Assembly (NCBI RefSeq): GCF_000243075.1
Contig: NC_016745.1
Coordinates: 2,373,001-2,437,000 of the forward strand
Source: Oceanimonas sp. GK1
Lineage (GTDB): Bacteria; Pseudomonadota; Gammaproteobacteria; Enterobacterales; Aeromonadaceae
Length of the DNA: 64,000 bases
Reading direction: 5' to 3'
In this document: positions 10,087 through 18,803 of the stretch, one piece after another
Layout: every line of letters begins with the position of its first letter
Position numbering within the stretch: position 1 is the stretch's first letter
The notes under the pieces: generated by a model
Told to the model about the DNA's origin: nothing
The model's input: the letters and a program-made list of their open reading frames with translations, nothing else
Database searches by the model: none
Made by a program: the position numbers and the translations under genes

Positions 10087-11526
10087 ATGTTAAGACGCAC
10101 CAAGATCGTAACCACCCTGGGCCCGGCCACCGACCGCGACAACAACCTCGAAGGCATCATTGCCGCCGGCGCCAACGTAGTTCGCATGAACTTCTCCCAT
10201 GGTACCCCGGAAGATCACATGAACCGCGCCAACCAGGTGCGCGCCATTGCCAAGAAACTGGGCAAGCACGTGGCCATTCTCGGTGACCTGCAGGGTCCGA
10301 AGATCCGCGTGTCCACCTTCAAGGACGGCAAAATCCAGCTCAACCTTGGCGACAAGTTCGTGCTGGACGCCGATTTGCCCAAGGGCGAAGGCAACCAGGA
10401 AAGCGTGGGTATCGACTACAAAGAACTGCCCCGGGACGTGAAAAACGGCGACATCCTGCTGCTGGATGACGGCCGGGTACAACTGCGCGTGGAAGGCGTG
10501 GAAGGCAACAAGGTCCTGACCGAAGTCACCGTGGCCGGCCCCCTGTCCAACAACAAGGGCATCAACAAGAAAGGCGGCGGTCTGTCCGCGCCGGCCCTGA
10601 CCGACAAGGACAAGGAAGACATCAAGACCGCCGCCAAGATCGGCGTGGATTACCTGGCCGTGTCCTTTCCCCGCACCGGTGAAGACATGCGCATTGCCCG
10701 CGAACTGGCTCGCGCCGCCGGCAGCAACGCCAAGATGGTGGCCAAGGTAGAGCGCGCCGAGGCCGTGGCCACCGACGCCGCCATGGAAGACGTGGTACTG
10801 GCCTCCGACGCCGTGATGGTCGCCCGGGGTGACCTGGGTGTGGAAATCGGTGACCCCGAGCTGGTGGGTGTGCAGAAGAAGCTGATCCGCACCAGCCGCC
10901 GCCTGAACCGCGTAGTGATCACCGCCACCCAGATGATGGAGTCCATGATCACCGCGCCGCTGCCCACCCGTGCCGAAGTCATGGACGTGGCCAACGCCGT
11001 GCTCGACGGCACCGACGCGGTGATGCTGTCTGCCGAAACCGCTGCCGGCCAGTTCCCGGTTGAAACCGTCAAGGCCATGGCCGAAGTGTGTCTGGGCGCC
11101 GAAAAGCACCCCAGCATCAATGTCTCCAACCACCGCATGAACTTTACCTTCACCTCGGTGGAAGAGACCGTGGCCATGTCCACCATGTATGCCGCCAACC
11201 ACCTGCAGGGTGTCAAGGCCATCGTGGCGCTGACCCACTCCGGCACCACCCCGCTGCTGCTGTCCCGCATCAGCTCTGGTCTGCCGATCTTCGCCCTGTC
11301 CCAGGAAGAAAAAACCCTGTCCTGGGCCAACCTGTACCGTGGTGTAACGCCAGTGTACTTCAAGGCCGACGAGAGCAAGAACATCTCCGAAATCTGCCGT
11401 GAGGCCATCGCCACCCTGAAGCAGTCCGGCCACGTCAGCAGCGGCGACCTGGTCCTGCTGACCCACGGCGACATGATGGAAGTGGTGGGCAGCACCAACA
11501 CCTGCAAGATCCTCACCGTCGAGTAA
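10087..11526 (+). CDS. pykA: pyruvate kinase (PykA type)
   Basis: Transfers phosphate from phosphoenolpyruvate to ADP, giving ATP and pyruvate. The 479-residue protein matches the E. coli PykA isoenzyme in length and wording ([19 protein letters not shown] at the start, KVERAEAV active-site lysine segment, [12 protein letters not shown], the ATQMMESMI helix, [11 protein letters not shown] near the end). GGAG lies 6 bases before the ATG at 10087. It lies downstream of hexR in the same direction. Confidence 0.96.
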   Translation: MLRRTKIVTTLGPATDRDNNLEGIIAAGANVVRMNFSHGTPEDHMNRANQVRAIAKKLGKHVAILGDLQGPKIRVSTFKDGKIQLNLGDKFVLDADLPKGEGNQESVGIDYKELPRDVKNGDILLLDDGRVQLRVEGVEGNKVLTEVTVAGPLSNNKGINKKGGGLSAPALTDKDKEDIKTAAKIGVDYLAVSFPRTGEDMRIARELARAAGSNAKMVAKVERAEAVATDAAMEDVVLASDAVMVARGDLGVEIGDPELVGVQKKLIRTSRRLNRVVITATQMMESMITAPLPTRAEVMDVANAVLDGTDAVMLSAETAAGQFPVETVKAMAEVCLGAEKHPSINVSNHRMNFTFTSVEETVAMSTMYAANHLQGVKAIVALTHSGTTPLLLSRISSGLPIFALSQEEKTLSWANLYRGVTPVYFKADESKNISEICREAIATLKQSGHVSSGDLVLLTHGDMMEVVGSTNTCKILTVE

Positions 11527-11549
11527 GCCGCTCTTACTCCACCGACAGC

Positions 11550-11579
11550 AAAAGGCCGGGCATATTGCCCGGCCTTTTT
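11550..11579 (+). terminator. terminator of pykA, possibly two-way with eda
   Basis: A 12-bp stem (AAAAGGCCGGGC / GCCCGGCCTTTT) with a 5-base loop and T-run; the flanking A-run makes it usable from the other strand, where eda ends 18 bases away. Confidence 0.88.
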
Positions 11580-11597
11580 GTGCCCCGTTTGCGCTGG

Positions 11598-12224
11598 TTA
11601 TTGCACCAGGGCCACCACCTCCCGCGTCAGCCGGGCAATCTCCTCCCAGTGACCGGCCCTGATCAGCGACGGGTCCACCATCCAGGAGCCGCCGCAGGCG
11701 ATCACCCCGGGCAGGGCCAGATACTCCCGAATATTGTCGGCATTGATGCCACCGGTGGGCATCAGGCTGAGCTGATCAAAGGGGCCCAGCAACGCCTGGA
11801 TCATCCTGATGCCGCCGGAGGCCTCCGCCGGAAAGAACTTGAGTGTGGTCAGCCCCATTTCCAGCGCCGCTTCAATGGTACTGGGATTGTTGACGCCGGG
11901 AATAATGGGCAGCCCCAGCTCCCGGCAGGCGTTCACCGTGTTGGGGTTGAACCCCGGCGACACCACAAAGTCCGCGCCGGCCGCCTGCGCCGCCTGGGCC
12001 TGCGCCCGGCTCAGCACAGTACCGGCGCCAATCAGCATCTCGGGGTGGGCTCGGCGCAGCAGCCGAATGGCGGCGACGGCGGCGGTGGAGCGAAAGGTAA
12101 TCTCTGCCGCCGGCAGGCCGTTGTCGGCCAGTACCCGGCCCAGGGGCAAAATGGCGTCGGCCTGCTCCAGGGTAATGACCGGCAGAATTTTCAGGTGTGC
12201 AAGGCGTTCAGTGAGTAAGATCAT
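11598..12224 (-). CDS. eda: KDPG/KHG aldolase
   Basis: Cleaves 2-keto-3-deoxy-6-phosphogluconate to pyruvate and glyceraldehyde-3-phosphate; also acts on 4-hydroxy-2-oxoglutarate. The 208-residue protein has the catalytic E41 and R45 (PAAEITFRS) and Schiff-base lysine K129 (TLKFFPAEASGG). The ATG at 12224 gives the normal family length. The 6-phosphogluconate dehydratase gene (edd) that usually precedes eda is not here. It faces pykA and sits in a HexR-related cluster. Confidence 0.95.
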   Translation of the reverse strand: MILLTERLAHLKILPVITLEQADAILPLGRVLADNGLPAAEITFRSTAAVAAIRLLRRAHPEMLIGAGTVLSRAQAQAAQAAGADFVVSPGFNPNTVNACRELGLPIIPGVNNPSTIEAALEMGLTTLKFFPAEASGGIRMIQALLGPFDQLSLMPTGGINADNIREYLALPGVIACGGSWMVDPSLIRAGHWEEIARLTREVVALVQ

Positions 12225-12254
12225 GTCGGTACGCAGTGAATCCCATAAACAGAG

Positions 12255-12284
12255 CTGCAGGCCGGGCCCGTGCCCGGCCTGCAG
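12255..12284 (-). repeat. perfect 13-bp inverted repeat between fadE and eda
   Basis: CTGCAGGCCGGGC / GCCCGGCCTGCAG with loop CCGT, directly after the fadE stop on the minus strand. It could end or stabilise fadE mRNA, but no T-run follows. Confidence 0.6.
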
Positions 12285-12295
12285 CATAACAGCGC

Positions 12296-14560
12296 TCAGG
12301 CCGCATTGCTCTTTTTCCCCTGCCGGCGGCTGAGCACACCGGGGGCGAAACTGTCCACGGCAATGGCCTGCCGGCGCAGCTCGTCCGCTTCCCGTAACCG
12401 GTGCGCTTCGGTCTCGGTGATCACCCCCGCCTGCTGGGCTCGCTCAAGCAATGCCGGCAAGGCCAGTTTGGCAGGCAGAACACCGTCTTTCTGTGCCCGT
12501 ACCATTTTCTTTTCCACCTCCTGCACGGCGACCATGGCGTTAAAGGCGGCCTCCAGTTCACCCAGCCCCGGCTCGTCTGCCGGCGGCAGGTAACACAGCG
12601 CCGAAAGCCGGTCACGCACGCCGCCGGGGGTCATCAGCTGCCGGCAAATAGCGTGCACCTCCCTGTCCGCCGGCATACGATAGCGGTTGCCGAGGGGAAA
12701 GATCAGCGCCTTCAGACTCCAGGCCACCGGCCGGTTGGGAAAGTTCTGCAAAAAGCCGGTGAGGGCCTCGCCAATCGAATGCAGGTTGCGGCTCACCGCA
12801 TAATGCACAAAGGGCAACTCCTCGGCGGGACGGCCGTTGTCCTCAAAGTACTTGAGGGTGGCGCTGGCCAGGTACAGGTGGCTGAGCACGTCCCCCAGCC
12901 GGGCCGACAGCATCTCCTTGCGCTTGAGCTCCCCTCCCAGCATCAACATCGACACATCGGCGCACAGGGCCAGGGCCCGGCTCATGCGACTGAGCTGGCG
13001 GTAATAGCGGGCGGTGTCGCCGGATACCGGCGAGCCATTGAAGCGAGCCCCGGTCAGCCCTTGCCAGAGTGCACCCAGGGCGTTGCCGGTGGCAAAACCG
13101 AGGTGGCGGAACAGCAGGCGATCAAACTCCGCCAGGCCGGCCTGCTCGTCGGGATTGGCGGCAGCCTCCATTTCCTTCAGCACATAAGGGTGACAGCGCG
13201 TGGCGCCCTGGCCGAAAATCATCAGGTTGCGGGTCAGAATGTTGGCCCCTTCCACGGTAATGGCGATGGGCATGCCCATGTAATTGTGGGCCAGGTAGTT
13301 TTTCGGGCCCATCTGAATGGCCTTGCCGGCATGCACGTCCATGGCGTCGTTCATCACAGTGCGCGCCATTTCGGTCATGTGATACTTGGAGATGGCGGTG
13401 ACGATGGCCGGGCTTTCATTCAGATCCAGGGCCCGGGTGGTCAGTCGCCGGGTGGCCTCCAGCTGGTAGGTCAGGCCGCCAATGCGGGCCAGGGCTTCCT
13501 GCACCCCTTCAAAGCGACCGATGGACAGGCCGAACTGCTTGCGTACCACGGCGTAAGCACTGGTGCTGCGGGTGGCCAGGTGGCCACTGGCGGTGCCCAG
13601 CGCCGGCAGCGAAATACCCCGCCCCGCCGACAGACATTCCACCAGCATGCGCCAGCCGCGCCCGGCGTAAGCGGGGCCGCCGATGATCCAGTCGAGGGGA
13701 ATAAACACCTCCTTGCCTTGAGTGGTACCGTTTAAAAACGCCAGACCCATGGGCAGGTGACGGTCTCCGATGTTAACTCCGGGGTGGGAAGTGGGGATCA
13801 AGGCACAGGTAATGCCGAGCGCCTCGGTATCGCCCAGCAAATGGTCGGGATCGTACAGCTTGAATGCCAGCCCCAGCACGGTCGCCCGCGGGGCCAGGGT
13901 GATGTAGCGCTTGTCCCAGTTAAGCCGCAGCCCCAGCACCTGTTCGCCTTCAAACTCGCCCATGCACACCACGCCGCTGTCGGGGATGGAGCCGGCATCG
14001 GAGCCCGCCTCGGGCCCGGTCAGAGCAAAACAGGGGATTTCGGCACCGCTGGCGAGCCCCGGCAACCAGCGCTGTTTCTGAGCTTCGGTGCCGTAGTGCA
14101 TCAGCAGCTCGCCCGGCCCCAAGGAATTGGGCACCATGACGGTCACCGAGGCACTGGTACTGCGGCTGGCAATGCGCGCCACTATGGTGGAGTTGGCAAA
14201 GGCGGAAAAATTCAGCCCGCCGTAAGACTCGGGAATGATCAGCGAGAAAAAACCGTTGTTACGCAGATAATCCCACACCGGCTCGGGCAGCTCCCGCTCC
14301 TCGCTGACAATCCGGTAATCGTCCAGCATGGCCAGCAGGGTTTCCACCTCGTTGTCGAGAAAGGACTGCTCCCGCTCGCTCAGTCGGGCCGGGCCGTAAG
14401 ACAGCAGCCTGCTCCAGTCGGGCCGGCCGCTGAACAGCTCGCCGTCCCACCACACCGAGCCGGCCTCCATGGCTTCACGCTCGGTTGCCGACAGCGGAGG
14501 CAACACCTTTTTGAAGGTGGCAAAGGCCGGGGCGCTTATCCACTTTCTGCGTAAACTCAT
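12296..14560 (-). CDS. fadE: acyl-CoA dehydrogenase, FadE family
   Basis: First step of fatty-acid beta-oxidation: FAD-dependent oxidation of acyl-CoA to trans-2-enoyl-CoA. The 754-residue protein has the FadE core (LIIPESYGGL, SNSLGPGELLMHYGTE-like region, FALTGPEAGSD, then VHAGKAIQMGPKN) and the long C-terminal DUF1974 region typical of FadE. Compared with E. coli FadE (814) it lacks the hydrophobic N-terminal segment and begins at the RRKWIS... stretch. Two adjacent ATGs occur; the second (14560) is 5 bases from a perfect GGAGG. It follows the PsrA-like gene by 27 bases, so the two are likely one operon. Confidence 0.92.
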   Translation of the reverse strand: MSLRRKWISAPAFATFKKVLPPLSATEREAMEAGSVWWDGELFSGRPDWSRLLSYGPARLSEREQSFLDNEVETLLAMLDDYRIVSEERELPEPVWDYLRNNGFFSLIIPESYGGLNFSAFANSTIVARIASRSTSASVTVMVPNSLGPGELLMHYGTEAQKQRWLPGLASGAEIPCFALTGPEAGSDAGSIPDSGVVCMGEFEGEQVLGLRLNWDKRYITLAPRATVLGLAFKLYDPDHLLGDTEALGITCALIPTSHPGVNIGDRHLPMGLAFLNGTTQGKEVFIPLDWIIGGPAYAGRGWRMLVECLSAGRGISLPALGTASGHLATRSTSAYAVVRKQFGLSIGRFEGVQEALARIGGLTYQLEATRRLTTRALDLNESPAIVTAISKYHMTEMARTVMNDAMDVHAGKAIQMGPKNYLAHNYMGMPIAITVEGANILTRNLMIFGQGATRCHPYVLKEMEAAANPDEQAGLAEFDRLLFRHLGFATGNALGALWQGLTGARFNGSPVSGDTARYYRQLSRMSRALALCADVSMLMLGGELKRKEMLSARLGDVLSHLYLASATLKYFEDNGRPAEELPFVHYAVSRNLHSIGEALTGFLQNFPNRPVAWSLKALIFPLGNRYRMPADREVHAICRQLMTPGGVRDRLSALCYLPPADEPGLGELEAAFNAMVAVQEVEKKMVRAQKDGVLPAKLALPALLERAQQAGVITETEAHRLREADELRRQAIAVDSFAPGVLSRRQGKKSNAA

Positions 14561-14587
14561 CATGACCTCCTCAACCGCCTGGTTGTA

Positions 14588-15217
14588 TCAATCGGTGCGG
14601 GCTTCCATGCCGCTGGCCAGGTAGGGAATGACCTTGCGTACCAGGCCTTCCACGTCGATATCTTCATTAAAATCATTTCTGGCAATGTCCCTGAGCGCCT
14701 CGCTGGAGGCCATGGTGAACACCACGGTACCCAGGGTGAAATGCAACCGCCAGAACAGCTCGGCGGAAGACAATGCCGGTGCCGCCCGCCGAATACACTG
14801 GGAAAAACGGGCAACCACCTCACCATAGTGGTTGATAATAAACCAGCGCAAAAAGCCCTGGTTGTCCATGTAGCCGCCCCCCAGCAACTGCAAAAAGATC
14901 GCGGGGCCACGCGGTCGCACCCGGGTCAGTGCCATCAGGGGCGCCACAAAACAGTCAAACACCTGCTTTACGCTGATCTGCGGTTGCGCCAGCAGCCGTA
15001 CCAGGGCCTCATCCAGTTGTGGCATAAACAGGCCGAGATACCTGTCCATCACCGCCTTGATCAGATCCTTGCGCGAGCCAAAATGATAGTTGACCGCGGC
15101 CAGGTTCACACCGGCGGCAGTGGTGATCACCCTGAGAGAGGTATCGCTGAACCCCTGTTCGGCAAACAGCAGCTCGGCGGCATCCAGTATTTTTTGCTTG
15201 GTATCCCTGCGGGTCAT
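14588..15217 (-). CDS. psrA: TetR-family regulator of fatty-acid oxidation, PsrA-like
   Basis: A 209-residue TetR protein whose N-terminal helix-turn-helix (SLRVITTAAGVNLAAVNYHF) closely resembles Pseudomonas PsrA, a long-chain-fatty-acid-sensing repressor of beta-oxidation genes. The ligand domain fills the rest. It is the first gene of a likely psrA-fadE operon, and a PsrA-type operator sits 20 bases upstream of its start, suggesting autorepression. Assignment rests on the helix-turn-helix wording, the operator and the fadE neighbour. Confidence 0.8.
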   Translation of the reverse strand: MTRRDTKQKILDAAELLFAEQGFSDTSLRVITTAAGVNLAAVNYHFGSRKDLIKAVMDRYLGLFMPQLDEALVRLLAQPQISVKQVFDCFVAPLMALTRVRPRGPAIFLQLLGGGYMDNQGFLRWFIINHYGEVVARFSQCIRRAAPALSSAELFWRLHFTLGTVVFTMASSEALRDIARNDFNEDIDVEGLVRKVIPYLASGMEARTD

Positions 15218-15237
15218 CCGCCACCCCGGCCAGATTA

Positions 15238-15249
15238 AAACACTTGTTT
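15238..15249 (-). promoter_or_regulatory. PsrA-type operator upstream of psrA-fadE
   Basis: AAAC-ACTT-GTTT, matching the core of the known PsrA site, AAAC-N2..4-GTTT, 20 bases before the psrA start codon. Confidence 0.6.
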
Positions 15250-15326
15250 AAAATCTATGTTTGAGCCCGGTGGCTGTCAAGGCAAAAACCGGCGAACATT
15301 TTTTGTTCGTTTTTTTGTGGTGGGCG

Positions 15327-15354
15327 GGAACCTTTTGGCGGCGGGGCGTTCATA
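15327..15354 (+). promoter_or_regulatory. sigmaE-type promoter of an sRNA gene
   Basis: GGAACCT, a 16-base spacer and TCATA give a near-consensus sigmaE promoter (consensus GGAACTT-N16-TCNAA). It is followed 6 bases later by the predicted first base of the sRNA. Confidence 0.7.
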
Positions 15355-15360
15355 CTTAGT

Positions 15361-15414
15361 GCCACTGCAATTAAGCACTAAGCCTTGGCCCAGCGTCTTC
15401 GCTGGGCATTTTTT
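15361..15414 (+). ncRNA. RybB/MicV-like sigmaE-dependent small RNA
   Basis: Predicted transcript of about 54 nt starting GCCACUGC, identical to the first eight bases of RybB in enterobacteria and to the shared seed of Vibrio MicV, which pair with outer-membrane-protein mRNAs. It ends in a Rho-independent terminator (GCCCAGCG-TCTT-CGCTGGGC, then A and seven T at 15388-15415). No protein is encoded upstream on this strand to need that terminator. Promoter class, seed and terminator agree; the exact start is inferred. Compared with RybB (about 80 nt) the middle is shorter. Confidence 0.75.
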
Positions 15415-15467
15415 TAAGCGGCTTTATTGGGGTACACTGACGCCATTCGTTATCTACTCCGTTCATC

Positions 15468-15632
15468 ATGAGCCTGAAAGACGCCCCCGCCCACATTCAA
15501 CTGGCCGTTGACCTCATTGAACTGCTTGAACTCAACCAGGTAACGCCCGAGCTGGCCCTGGCCGCCCTGGCCATGGTGACCCGGGATTTTGAGCGCAAGC
15601 TGGCCGAGCAGCAGGCGGATGACAACGGCTGA
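15468..15632 (+). CDS. rsmS: small conserved protein YbaM/RsmS (DUF2496)
   Basis: A 54-residue protein reading MSLKDAPAHIQLAVDLIELL..., which matches the YbaM family (MSLENAPDDVKLAVDLI in E. coli). The family has an uncertain role; in Serratia and Pectobacterium it is called RsmS and affects secondary metabolism. All helical, no export signal. It sits between the sRNA terminator and a two-way terminator shared with speA. Confidence 0.85.
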   Translation: MSLKDAPAHIQLAVDLIELLELNQVTPELALAALAMVTRDFERKLAEQQADDNG

Positions 15633-15652
15633 CGGCATGGCCGTGCCCACAT

Positions 15653-15677
15653 AAAAACGCCCCGGACCGGGGCGTTT
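15653..15677. terminator. two-way terminator between rsmS and speA
   Basis: Perfect 12-bp inverted repeat AAAACGCCCCGG / CCGGGGCGTTTT; A-run and T-run on both sides let it end both convergent genes. Confidence 0.85.
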
Positions 15678-15680
15678 TGC

Positions 15681-17585
15681 TTACTGCTCTTCTTCCAGGT
15701 AGGCGTAGCCTTCCAGCCCCGCGGACAACTCCTTCAGCAGCAGCGCCCGGGTTTCCTCATCCAGATCCGGGTGACTGGCCTGCAGCTCGTACTGGGCGTT
15801 GATCACCGAGGGATCGATGTCCACATAGCGCAGCAGCTCGGCCACGTTGCTGCCTTCCTTGATGTTGGTGATCTGCGCCTGGCCGTGCTCGTCCAGCACC
15901 ACTTCGGCACTGTGGGTGTCACCAAACAGGTTGTGCATGTCACCCAGAATTTCCTGATAGGCCCCCACCAGGAAGAACCCCAAATACTGGGGCTGGCCGG
16001 GCACGAACTCGGGCATGGGCAGGGTGGTTTCCACGCCCTGACCGTCCACGTACTGATCGATGGCACCATCTGAATCGCAGGTAATGTCGAGGATCACCGC
16101 CCGGCGGCTGGGAGGCCGGTCGAGGCCGTCCAGGGGCAGCACCGGAAAGATCTGATCGATGCCCCAGGCGTCAGGCAGCGACTGGAACAGGGAGAAGTTA
16201 ACAAAGCACTTGTCCGCCAGTTTCTCGTTCAGCTCGTCCATAATGGGCCGGTGTGCCCGGTTCACCGGATCCAGCTTCGCCTTGATGCCCAGACAAATGT
16301 TGAGGTGCACTTCTTCCGCCCAGGCCCTGTCTTCCAGGGTCATCAGGCCCATGTTGTACTGCTCGTGCACATCGGCCAGCTCCGCCACGGTATCGTGGTA
16401 AATTTCCAGCAGGGGGGGATCGTCCCGGCACAGGTCTTCCCAGGTTTCCCACATGTTGCCAAGCAAAAAGGGCGCGTCCTCGGCCGGCGCCGCCGGCTTG
16501 GTGCTCTGGGCCGATTCAATGCTGATCACATTGGCCACCAGCATGGCATGGTGGGCGGTAATGGCCCGGCCCGACTCGCTGATGATACGCGGATGAGGCA
16601 GATCGTATTCCCGGCACACGTTGCCGATGCCCCACACCACGTTGTTGGCATATTCCCGCAGGTTGTAGTTGGCGGAGCAGTAACTTTGCGAGCGGGTGCC
16701 CTCATAGTCCACGCCCAGGCCGCCACCCACGTCCACAATGTTGACCGGCACATTCAGCCGGCGCAGCTCGGCGTAAAAGCGGCCGCACTCGCGAATGCCC
16801 TTCTGAATGTCGCGAATATTGGCGATCTGGGAGCCCAAGTGGAAGTGCAGCAGCTGCAGCCAGTCGATACAGCCGGCGTCCTTCAGCTGGTTTACCAGGC
16901 TCAGCACCTGGGTGGCGCTCAGGCCAAACTTCGACTTTTCGCCACCACTCGACTGCCACTTGCCGGCCCCCTGGGACGCCAGCCGGGCACGCACACCCAG
17001 GCGGGGCGTGACCTTGAGCTTGGCCGCCTCTTCCATCACCAGCGCCAGCTCGGAAAGCTTTTCGATGACGATGTAGACCTGATGGCCCATCTTGGTGCCG
17101 AGCAGGGCCAGGCGTACGTATTCCTTGTCCTTGTAGCCGTTGCACACGATCACCGATTCGGTCTCGTGGGTATGGGCCAGCACCGCCAGCAGCTCGGGCT
17201 TGGAGCCCGCTTCCAGGCCCAGCCGGGGCTTGTCCTTGTAGGCCTTGGTAACGGCATCAAGCACGCCGCGCTGCTGGTTGACCTTGATCGGATACACGGT
17301 CAGGTAATCACCCTCGTAACCGTAATCTTCAATGGCGCCGTTAAAGGCGTTGAACAGGGCATCGATGCGGCTTTTGATGATATCGGGAAAACGCAGCAAT
17401 ACCGGGGCGGCATACCCCTCGGCCTTGAGCTGCTCCACCACCTCTGCCAATACCACTTTCGCCTCGGGCCGGGTCTTGTCGGGCGTTACACAAACCCGTC
17501 CCTGCTCGTCAAGATGAAAAAAACCGGCGCCCCAGTAAGGCAGGTTATACACCTTGAGCGCATCGTTTGCGGACCATTCAGCCAT
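15681..17585 (-). CDS. speA: biosynthetic arginine decarboxylase
   Basis: PLP-dependent decarboxylation of arginine to agmatine, the entry to putrescine through AguA and AguB (genes at 2.5-4.5 kb here). The 634-residue protein is a full-length SpeA: PLP lysine K101 in VYPIKVNQQRG, the glycine-rich phosphate-binding loop VDVGGGLGVDYEGT, and C-terminal CDSDGAIDQY with the active-site Cys/Asp. The ribosome site AGGGG lies about 13 bases upstream of the ATG. Confidence 0.96.
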   Translation of the reverse strand: MAEWSANDALKVYNLPYWGAGFFHLDEQGRVCVTPDKTRPEAKVVLAEVVEQLKAEGYAAPVLLRFPDIIKSRIDALFNAFNGAIEDYGYEGDYLTVYPIKVNQQRGVLDAVTKAYKDKPRLGLEAGSKPELLAVLAHTHETESVIVCNGYKDKEYVRLALLGTKMGHQVYIVIEKLSELALVMEEAAKLKVTPRLGVRARLASQGAGKWQSSGGEKSKFGLSATQVLSLVNQLKDAGCIDWLQLLHFHLGSQIANIRDIQKGIRECGRFYAELRRLNVPVNIVDVGGGLGVDYEGTRSQSYCSANYNLREYANNVVWGIGNVCREYDLPHPRIISESGRAITAHHAMLVANVISIESAQSTKPAAPAEDAPFLLGNMWETWEDLCRDDPPLLEIYHDTVAELADVHEQYNMGLMTLEDRAWAEEVHLNICLGIKAKLDPVNRAHRPIMDELNEKLADKCFVNFSLFQSLPDAWGIDQIFPVLPLDGLDRPPSRRAVILDITCDSDGAIDQYVDGQGVETTLPMPEFVPGQPQYLGFFLVGAYQEILGDMHNLFGDTHSAEVVLDEHGQAQITNIKEGSNVAELLRYVDIDPSVINAQYELQASHPDLDEETRALLLKELSAGLEGYAYLEEEQ

Positions 17586-17792
17586 GCTCTTTGTCCCCTT
17601 GTCAGTTCAGGGTCACGGAAAATCCGGGCCTGGGGCCCGGTGCGATCTTAATTCGATTTTTCGTCAGTATAAGGCAAACCATGCTGCCCTATCGGGTAAA
17701 CGCAGTCCATTCGGCGACGGAAAAACATCGGGGGGCGAGTGTACAATCCATGCCGGACGCTGGCCAGTACTGATCCCGCCCCGGCCGGAATT

Positions 17793-18725
17793 TTATTGGC
17801 GCGCCAGCCGCTCCAGCAGCAGGCCATGCTGATACAGAAAATGCTGTCCGCAACTGAATCCCATTGAATAATCCTGATCCAGCTGTGCCCGGGTCGAGCC
17901 CAGTACCCGGCTGTGCAGCGGGGCCGGCGGCACAATCTCGAACACCCGCACATTCTCCGGTGGTTGGGCCATAAAACAACGGGCCTGATCACAGCAACGC
18001 TGATAGGCCCGCACAATGGCCAGCAACTCCCCCAGCCGGTCCCGCCCCAGCCAGCCTTCCAGCCGCCGGGTCCAACTCAGGGAAAAACGCATGTTACCGG
18101 GCTGGGTACGGATCACCACCAGAACGCCGGCGCCCCGGTGCCAGGCCTCCCGTACCGGTATGGCGTCGGCCACGCCGCCGTCCAGATAGCGCTCGCCCTG
18201 CCATTCGACCCCGGCCCGGTAGAACAGCGGAATGGCACTGGAGGCCTTGAGCCCCAGCAGCCAGTCGGTGTCGGCCGGATGAAAATAGTGAGGCAGGTGA
18301 TCCCGCGCCCGGGTACTGCAGAACAACAGCTCCCGCCGGCCCAGCCGCCGATGCCCGGTAACCACGTCCAGCGGCAACTCGTGACGCAGCACCTCGAAAT
18401 ACCAGTCCAGATCCACCAGATCTCCCCCCCGGGCAAAATGCAGCGGACGAAAGAAATCGGAACGGGTGGTGTAGTCGGTGATCACTTCTCGGGCAAAACC
18501 GCGGCTGTGGCACACATAGGCGGATAAATTCTGAGCGCCGGCAGAGGAGCCGATAAAGAGATCGAAGGGGTCAAAGTCCGCCGCCATAAACGCGTCCAGC
18601 ACACCGGCGGTAAAAATGCCGCGCTGGCCTCCCCCTTCGCAGATCAGGGCCAGCCGGCCCCGTTCCGGCTCGCTGCCGGGAGGAGTCGAAGGCGCACTGT
18701 TCGTGAATGCCGTTTGCCTTAACAT
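17793..18725 (-). CDS. patatin-like phospholipase (YjjU-like)
   Basis: A 310-residue cytoplasmic patatin-family serine lipase/acyl hydrolase. The oxyanion loop CEGGGQRGIF (about 29-38), the nucleophile elbow GSSAG with S61, and the second half of the catalytic dyad D182 in YLDGGVADAIPV are all intact. Closest familiar protein is E. coli YjjU. The ATG at 18725 is preferred (AGGG upstream); two earlier in-frame ATGs have no ribosome site. It is divergent from an ornithine-lipid-synthase-like acyltransferase, which suggests a joint role in membrane lipid turnover (inference). Confidence 0.85.
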   Translation of the reverse strand: MLRQTAFTNSAPSTPPGSEPERGRLALICEGGGQRGIFTAGVLDAFMAADFDPFDLFIGSSAGAQNLSAYVCHSRGFAREVITDYTTRSDFFRPLHFARGGDLVDLDWYFEVLRHELPLDVVTGHRRLGRRELLFCSTRARDHLPHYFHPADTDWLLGLKASSAIPLFYRAGVEWQGERYLDGGVADAIPVREAWHRGAGVLVVIRTQPGNMRFSLSWTRRLEGWLGRDRLGELLAIVRAYQRCCDQARCFMAQPPENVRVFEIVPPAPLHSRVLGSTRAQLDQDYSMGFSCGQHFLYQHGLLLERLARQ

Positions 18726-18754
18726 GGACAACCCTGTCATCAAATCATCATGGC

Positions 18755-18803
18755 GACGCCATGGTGGCGTCATGGGCCCTGCCTAGGCTGAGCTCAGTGC
18801 TAG
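18755..18803. promoter_or_regulatory. nested palindromes in the divergent patatin/olsF gap
   Basis: A perfect dyad GACGCCA-TGG-TGGCGTC (18755-18771) and a 10-bp palindrome CTGAGCTCAG (18788-18797) flanked by CTAG on both sides (18783-18803) fill the 92-bp gap. They look like operators for a shared regulator, but no known site is recognised. Confidence 0.4.

Noticed and set aside
12401-13735. Long plus-strand open frame of 444 codons opposite fadE
   Set aside because: Shadow of fadE; composition rich in Gln, His and Gly typical of antisense frames in GC-rich genes, no family.
15355-15382. CTTAGTGC/GCACTAAG hairpin as a first stem of the RNA at 15361
   Set aside because: Its left arm overlaps the region before the predicted +1, so it cannot form fully in the sRNA.
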